A stretch of 9,228 nucleotides of DNA from Parvularculaceae bacterium (GTDB lineage Bacteria; Pseudomonadota; Alphaproteobacteria; Caulobacterales; Parvularculaceae). Numbering within the stretch: position 1 is the stretch's first letter; the number at the start of each line of letters is the position of its first letter. The notes below the pieces were generated by a model. The model ran no database searches and was not told the DNA's origin. It saw nothing but the letters and a program-made list of their open reading frames with translations. Positions 6,702-9,228 of this stretch are shown here, piece after piece. The position numbers were made by a program, and so were the translations under genes. The DNA lies in the NCBI GenBank assembly GCA_013389125.1, contig JACADX010000171.1, positions 1 to 9,228 on the forward strand, given 5' to 3'.

Positions 6702-7312
6702 GGGCCGCAGATGATGTCGACGGCGCGCGCGTAGAAGTCCTCAAGCGTCGCCCGCGATTCGCCGGCGCGCGACCGCGCCGAGAGATAATAGAGAACCGCA
6801 GTTGCGAGCTTTCCGAGCGTTTCCGGGTCCTTTTCAGCGCTGATTTCTCCCGCCTCCTGCGCTCTCTCGATGCTCCGCGCAAACGCGCGGTCGAACTGTC
6901 TTAGACCTTCATCAAGCGCCGACCTGATCTCCGGATCGCCGACCGCGTCATTGACGACGGCGCCGACCATGAAACAGCCGAGCGGCGTGTCGTGACCCGA
7001 ATAATAAAGGTCGAGCGCCTTCGCATAGGCGCTGCGCAGGATCTCGCGGACCGGCGCCGCGCGCGTAAACACTTCGCGCATCTGCTCGCGCGAGATTTCT
7101 CTGTATCGGTTGATCGCCCGCAGATAGAGCGCGCGTTTGTCGCCGAACGCGGCATAAACGCTCGGCTTGTTCATCCCCGTCGCAAGGCAGATGTCTTCCA
7201 GCGAGGCGGCCGAATAGCCGGCGCGCCAGAAGACTTCGAGGACGGCGTCGAGCGCCGCCTCCGGATCGTAGCGGCGCGGGCGACCCCGTTTGGAGATTTC
7301 TTTTTGTACCAT
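6698..7312 (-). CDS. TetR/AcrR-family transcriptional regulator
   Basis: A 204-residue DNA-binding regulator. The basic N-terminus (KRGRPRRYDPE) leads into the TetR helix-turn-helix: EAALDAVLEVFWRAGYSAASLEDICLATGMNKPSVYAAFGDKRALY (about 18-63), with the recognition helix around MNKPSVYAAF. The remaining helices form the ligand and dimer domain; LGCFMVGAVVNDAVGD (110-125) matches a segment common in this family. The ligand is unknown. The gene is divergent from the small secreted-protein gene and has palindromes at its own start, so autoregulation and control of the divergent gene are plausible. No Shine-Dalgarno motif precedes the ATG. A TATTTT box ends six bases before it, which would suit a leaderless transcript. 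The stop overlaps the start of the downstream pseudouridine synthase gene. Confidence 0.93.
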   Translation of the reverse strand: MVQKEISKRGRPRRYDPEAALDAVLEVFWRAGYSAASLEDICLATGMNKPSVYAAFGDKRALYLRAINRYREISREQMREVFTRAAPVREILRSAYAKALDLYYSGHDTPLGCFMVGAVVNDAVGDPEIRSALDEGLRQFDRAFARSIERAQEAGEISAEKDPETLGKLATAVLYYLSARSRAGESRATLEDFYARAVDIICGP

Positions 7313-7356
7313 TTAGTAAAAATACATTGACTGGGGCGATTTATGTACTCTACGTT
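7303..7356. promoter_or_regulatory. Candidate divergent promoter and TetR operator region
   Basis: This AT-rich stretch stands out from the GC-rich surroundings. On the + strand TTGACT (7327-7332) and TACGTT (7351-7356), 18 bases apart, could be the -35 and -10 boxes for the secreted-protein gene. On the - strand TATTTT (7324-7319) could be the -10 box of the regulator gene. Two imperfect palindromes are present: TTTnTAC-6-GTAnAAA (7303-7322), covering the regulator's start codon, and TACAT-15-ATGTA (7323-7347), covering the + strand -35 box. Both have spacings usable by a TetR dimer. The palindromes are seen in the sequence; the operator and promoter roles are inferred. Confidence 0.4.
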
Positions 7357-7364
7357 AAAAAATT

Positions 7365-7418
7365 GCGGGCGACGAGTGGTCCGCCGCTTGGCCTGCGAGG
7401 CGGAAGAGCGTCGCCCGC
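7365..7418 (+). promoter_or_regulatory. Potential long leader hairpin upstream of the secreted-protein gene
   Basis: GCGGGCGACG (7365-7374) is the exact reverse complement of CGTCGCCCGC (7409-7418). Inside it CCGCC (7381-7385) pairs with GGCGG (7399-7403), so the 54-base region can fold into a nested two-part stem. It would lie in the 5' leader if transcription starts at the candidate promoter just upstream. No U-tract follows, so it does not look like a classical terminator. The sequence shows only the pairing; a regulatory role is inferred. Confidence 0.5.
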
Positions 7419-7456
7419 GCACTTAACCGCCTGTGTCATTTCGGGTCAGAACCAAA

Positions 7457-7460
7457 AGGA
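7457..7460 (+). promoter_or_regulatory. Ribosome binding site fixing the start of the secreted-protein gene
   Basis: AGGA, preceded by AAA, lies seven bases before the ATG at 7468. This selects 7468 as the start over the upstream in-frame ATG or TTG codons, whose extra residues would bury the signal peptide. Confidence 0.75.
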
Positions 7461-7467
7461 AAAAAAT

Positions 7468-7740
7468 ATGCTCAAAACAGCCATCGCCGCCGCCGTCCTG
7501 CTTGCGATCGCCGCGCCAGCGTCGGCCGCCGATTTCAATGATGCAAAGGCGCTATGCGCCAGCGGGATCGCCGCCAAGCTTGGCAAAACGCTCGAGGGCG
7601 CCAACGTCAAACTGGTCAAAGGCCGGCAAGGCGCCGGGACGCAAGTGACGGTCACCGTGTCGTTTCCGGACGGCGTCGCCTCAACAGCGCAGTGCAAGGT
7701 CAAGCAAGGCGAAGTCGCCTCGCTGGAAGTCGTTTCCTAG
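7468..7740 (+). CDS. Small secreted protein of unknown function
   Basis: A 90-residue protein with a clear Sec signal peptide: Lys3, a hydrophobic Ala/Val/Leu/Ile core (residues 5-16) and a cleavage site after APASA (about residue 20 or 21). The mature part is about 70 residues, begins with an amphipathic helix-like stretch (FNDAKALCASGIAAKLGKTL) and ends in a beta-rich half (TQVTVTVSFPDGVASTAQCKV). Cys30 and Cys76 are the only cysteines and could form a disulfide in the periplasm. I do not recognise the family. The gene is divergent from the TetR gene and shares an AT-rich promoter region with it, so control by that regulator is possible. A hairpin overlaps the stop codon. The signal peptide and the good ribosome binding site argue that it is a real gene. 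Confidence 0.8.
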   Translation: MLKTAIAAAVLLAIAAPASAADFNDAKALCASGIAAKLGKTLEGANVKLVKGRQGAGTQVTVTVSFPDGVASTAQCKVKQGEVASLEVVS

Positions 7741-7853
7741 AGCGGCGTGCGCTGATGCGTGCGCGGCTCAGCGCGTAAACGCCGCGACAAACAAGGATCA
7801 GAGCAAGCGCACTGATTCCGAATCATGGCGCGAAGCTTTAGAGCGGCGCGCGC
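7738..7853. repeat. Direct repeat pair and palindromes in the convergent intergenic region
   Basis: TAGAGCGGCGYGCGC occurs at 7738-7752 and 7839-7853, 14 of 15 bases identical and 101 bases apart; the first copy includes the stop codon of the secreted-protein gene. Between them lies a hairpin, TGATT-CCG-AATCA (7813-7825), extended by GCGC on each side (7807-7810 and 7828-7831). The second copy overlaps a perfect 14-base palindrome (7843-7856). The layout resembles a small dispersed intergenic repeat, but only one occurrence is visible here. I see no gene in 7741-7897. Confidence 0.45.
7740..7769 (+). terminator. Terminator-like hairpin after the secreted-protein gene
   Basis: GAGC (7740-7743) pairs with GCTC (7766-7769). 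After a G/G mismatch, eight further pairs, two of them G-U, form between 7745-7752 and 7757-7764 around a TGAT loop. It starts on the last base of the stop codon. No T-run follows, so intrinsic termination is possible but not shown; it could equally protect the 3' end of the mRNA. Confidence 0.45.
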
Positions 7854-7868
7854 CGCAAGGCGGGACCG

Positions 7869-7897
7869 GCGGCGGCGCGGTTCAGCCCGCCCGCCGC
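7869..7897 (-). terminator. Terminator-like hairpin after rppH
   Basis: GCGGCGG (7869-7875) pairs with CCGCCGC (7891-7897). Past a single bulged C, GCGG (7877-7880) pairs with CCGC (7887-7890), giving an 11-pair GC stem with a six-base loop. It directly adjoins the rppH stop codon on the - strand. No T-run follows, so it is a candidate for termination or 3'-end protection only. Confidence 0.5.
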
Positions 7898-8407
7898 TCA
7901 TCGCCTCGCGCGCAGGAAATCCCTGAGCGGCGCGAACGCCGTCGCGAGCTCCTGGTAAATCTTGCGCTTAAACGGCACGATCAGCGACGGCGCTTCTTCA
8001 AGCTCGCCCCATCGCCATTGATCGAACTCCTGATGATCGTCCGCCTCAAGATCGATCTCGGCGTCAGCGCCCTCAAACAGCATCGCCGCCCATTTTTGCC
8101 GCTGCCCGCGCCAGTTCTTTTTTTTGTAGCCTTTCGGAAAATCGTAGACGAGCCAGCCGGGCGTCAGCGCGAGAAGCCGCGCCGATGAAACGCCGGTCTC
8201 CTCCTTGAGCTCCCGGAACGCCGCTTCGACGATGTCCTCTTTTTCGTCGACGCCGCCTTGCGGGAACTGCCAGCGAAAGGCGTCCTTGTCCTCGCCGAGG
8301 TCGGTGAAGTCGCCGATTCGCCGCCCGAAGAAAACATCGCCAAGCGGATTAAAGAGGACGACGCCGACATTCGGCCGGTAATCTGAAAGAATCTCGTCGA
8401 TCGTCAT
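7898..8407 (-). CDS. rppH: RNA pyrophosphohydrolase RppH (Nudix hydrolase)
   Basis: A 169-residue Nudix enzyme that removes pyrophosphate from the 5' end of triphosphorylated RNA, which opens mRNA to decay in the cytoplasm; the same family also cleaves diadenosine polyphosphates. The sequence shows the family opening YRPNVGVVLFN (10-20), GRRIG (28-32), WQFPQGG (46-52) and a complete Nudix box at residues 51-73 (GGVDEKEDIVEAAFRELKEE then TGV), with the metal-binding Glu residues of REL-x-EE at 65-70. It continues with GWLVYDFP (84-91) and WRGQRQKWAAMLF (98-110), both typical of RppH. Length is normal for the family. It follows the deacetylase gene by 28 bases on the same strand, probably in one transcript. 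Its own Shine-Dalgarno motif is weak. Confidence 0.94.
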   Translation of the reverse strand: MTIDEILSDYRPNVGVVLFNPLGDVFFGRRIGDFTDLGEDKDAFRWQFPQGGVDEKEDIVEAAFRELKEETGVSSARLLALTPGWLVYDFPKGYKKKNWRGQRQKWAAMLFEGADAEIDLEADDHQEFDQWRWGELEEAPSLIVPFKRKIYQELATAFAPLRDFLRARR

Positions 8408-8435
8408 GGCGCGCCGGAATAAGCAGCGCCCGTCC

Positions 8436-9228
8436 TTAGCGGTCGCCGGCGCGCAAGGCCAGCACGGCCGAGGCCGGGGCGAGGGTCAGCCCCTTAGCAT
8501 CGAGCGATTCCGTCCAGACGACGATATCGTCGAGCGTCGCGTCATGCGCATAGGTCTTGCCGAGCGCGTCGCCCTCGCGCCTGGCGATCTTCTCAAGCGC
8601 TTCGAGACCGCGCCTTGTCTTTTCGGCGTTATCGCCATAGCCCGGATCAACAAGGCGATCGACGGCGCCGACGGCGCCGCCCCGCGTCTCGCGCGCGAGG
8701 ACGCCGGTGTCGTCGATATAGGCAAGGCCGGCGGCGTCAAGGCGCGCTAACAATCCCTCAATCGCGTCGCGGTCGCCGGAGAATTTCGCGCCGAGATAAT
8801 TCGTCGCGCCGAAATAGCCTTGGAAACGCGATAAAATCCACTCAAGGCGCTGCGCATTCTCCGCAGCCGTCCGGGCGGTGAGAAGTGCCGCCGGGCCGAG
8901 CGCCTCCGCGTCGCTTTCGCGGTTCTCCATGGGGATCTCAATCATGATTTCGTGGCCCGCGTCGCGCGCGCGTTTGGTCCAGAAGACGAGGTCCTTGGCG
9001 TAAGGCGCAAAAGCCAGCGTGATCGCCGGCGGCAATTCGTCGATCGCGCGCTCGGTCAATGCTCGATTGAGTCCCAGGCCGCCGACAATGACGGCGACAT
9101 TCGGATTTCCGCCCGGGGTGAAAGGCTGCGCATAGACCTCGGAGGGCCGGCGGCCGTCGGCGCCGATGCGCGGCGCCAGTCCGTAGGCGGAGCGGCGCAA
9201 AAGGCTCTCGTCCGGCGACGCGATCGGC
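8436..9228 (-). CDS. Divergent polysaccharide deacetylase family protein (YibQ/DUF610-like), N-terminus outside window
   Basis: The frame stays open to the right edge, so the N-terminal part, usually carrying a membrane anchor or signal, is missing; the TTG at 9200 is not a true start. The visible 264 residues fit the divergent polysaccharide deacetylase family (YibQ-like): VAVIVGGLGLNRALTERAI, ELPPAITLAFAPYAKDL, ARDAGHEIMIEIPMENRESD, RFQGYFGATNYLGAKFSGD and LAYIDDTGVLARE, then an SLDAKGLTLAPASAVL ending. The family has a NodB-like barrel and is thought to act in the envelope; no substrate is settled. Where NodB enzymes have paired Asp near the first strand, this protein has Gly-Gly, so classical metal-dependent deacetylation by those residues is doubtful. 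It precedes rppH by 28 bases. Confidence 0.88.
   Translation of the reverse strand, partial: PIASPDESLLRRSAYGLAPRIGADGRRPSEVYAQPFTPGGNPNVAVIVGGLGLNRALTERAIDELPPAITLAFAPYAKDLVFWTKRARDAGHEIMIEIPMENRESDAEALGPAALLTARTAAENAQRLEWILSRFQGYFGATNYLGAKFSGDRDAIEGLLARLDAAGLAYIDDTGVLARETRGGAVGAVDRLVDPGYGDNAEKTRRGLEALEKIARREGDALGKTYAHDATLDDIVVWTESLDAKGLTLAPASAVLALRAGDR

Noticed and set aside
7327..7467. N-terminal extension of the small secreted protein from 7327
   Set aside because: It would bury the signal peptide behind 47 residues encoded over a promoter-like and hairpin region; the ATG at 7468 has a good ribosome binding site.

Overview
The window reads as a high-GC alphaproteobacterial chromosome segment. 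The evidence is an F1 ATP synthase cluster in the order atpA-atpG-atpD-atpC, the wording of its subunits, and a divergent polysaccharide deacetylase followed by rppH near the atp genes, a neighbourhood I associate with Alphaproteobacteria. The deacetylase carries Gly-Gly where NodB-type enzymes have Asp-Asp, which I recall from Rhizobiales homologues. I cannot name the order or genus with confidence.

Left part (1-4759, + strand): atpA, cut by the window's left edge and lacking roughly its first dozen residues; a small lipoprotein gene with an I78-type peptidase-inhibitor domain inserted inside the operon; atpG starting on the base after that gene's stop codon; atpD; a 120-bp repeat-rich spacer; and atpC. 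Apart from the extra lipoprotein, this is the soluble catalytic F1 part of the ATP synthase (alpha3-beta3 head, gamma rotor, epsilon foot). The gamma subunit has Lys at the position equivalent to E. coli gamma-Met23, and Ser at the position equivalent to gamma-Arg242. Both positions are known from E. coli studies of energy coupling.

Middle part (4744-7312, - strand): a multi-spanning GT87/DUF2029-like membrane glycosyltransferase whose 3' end overlaps atpC tail to tail, an RluA-family pseudouridine synthase without an S4 domain, and a TetR/AcrR regulator. The regulator's stop codon overlaps the start of the pseudouridine synthase (ATGA), so those two probably form one transcription unit read regulator first.

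Right part (7313-9228): a 155-bp divergent intergenic region with a candidate promoter, palindromes and a large potential leader hairpin; a small unrecognised secreted protein (+ strand); a 157-bp convergent intergenic region full of hairpins; then, on the - strand, rppH (Nudix RNA pyrophosphohydrolase) and the deacetylase gene, which runs off the right edge.

There is no gene-free stretch longer than 300 bases. I see no tRNA, rRNA, CRISPR array, insertion sequence or phage gene. The region is mostly a conserved housekeeping locus. The points worth a second look are the gamma-subunit substitutions, the protease-inhibitor lipoprotein lodged in the atp operon, and the structured spacers.
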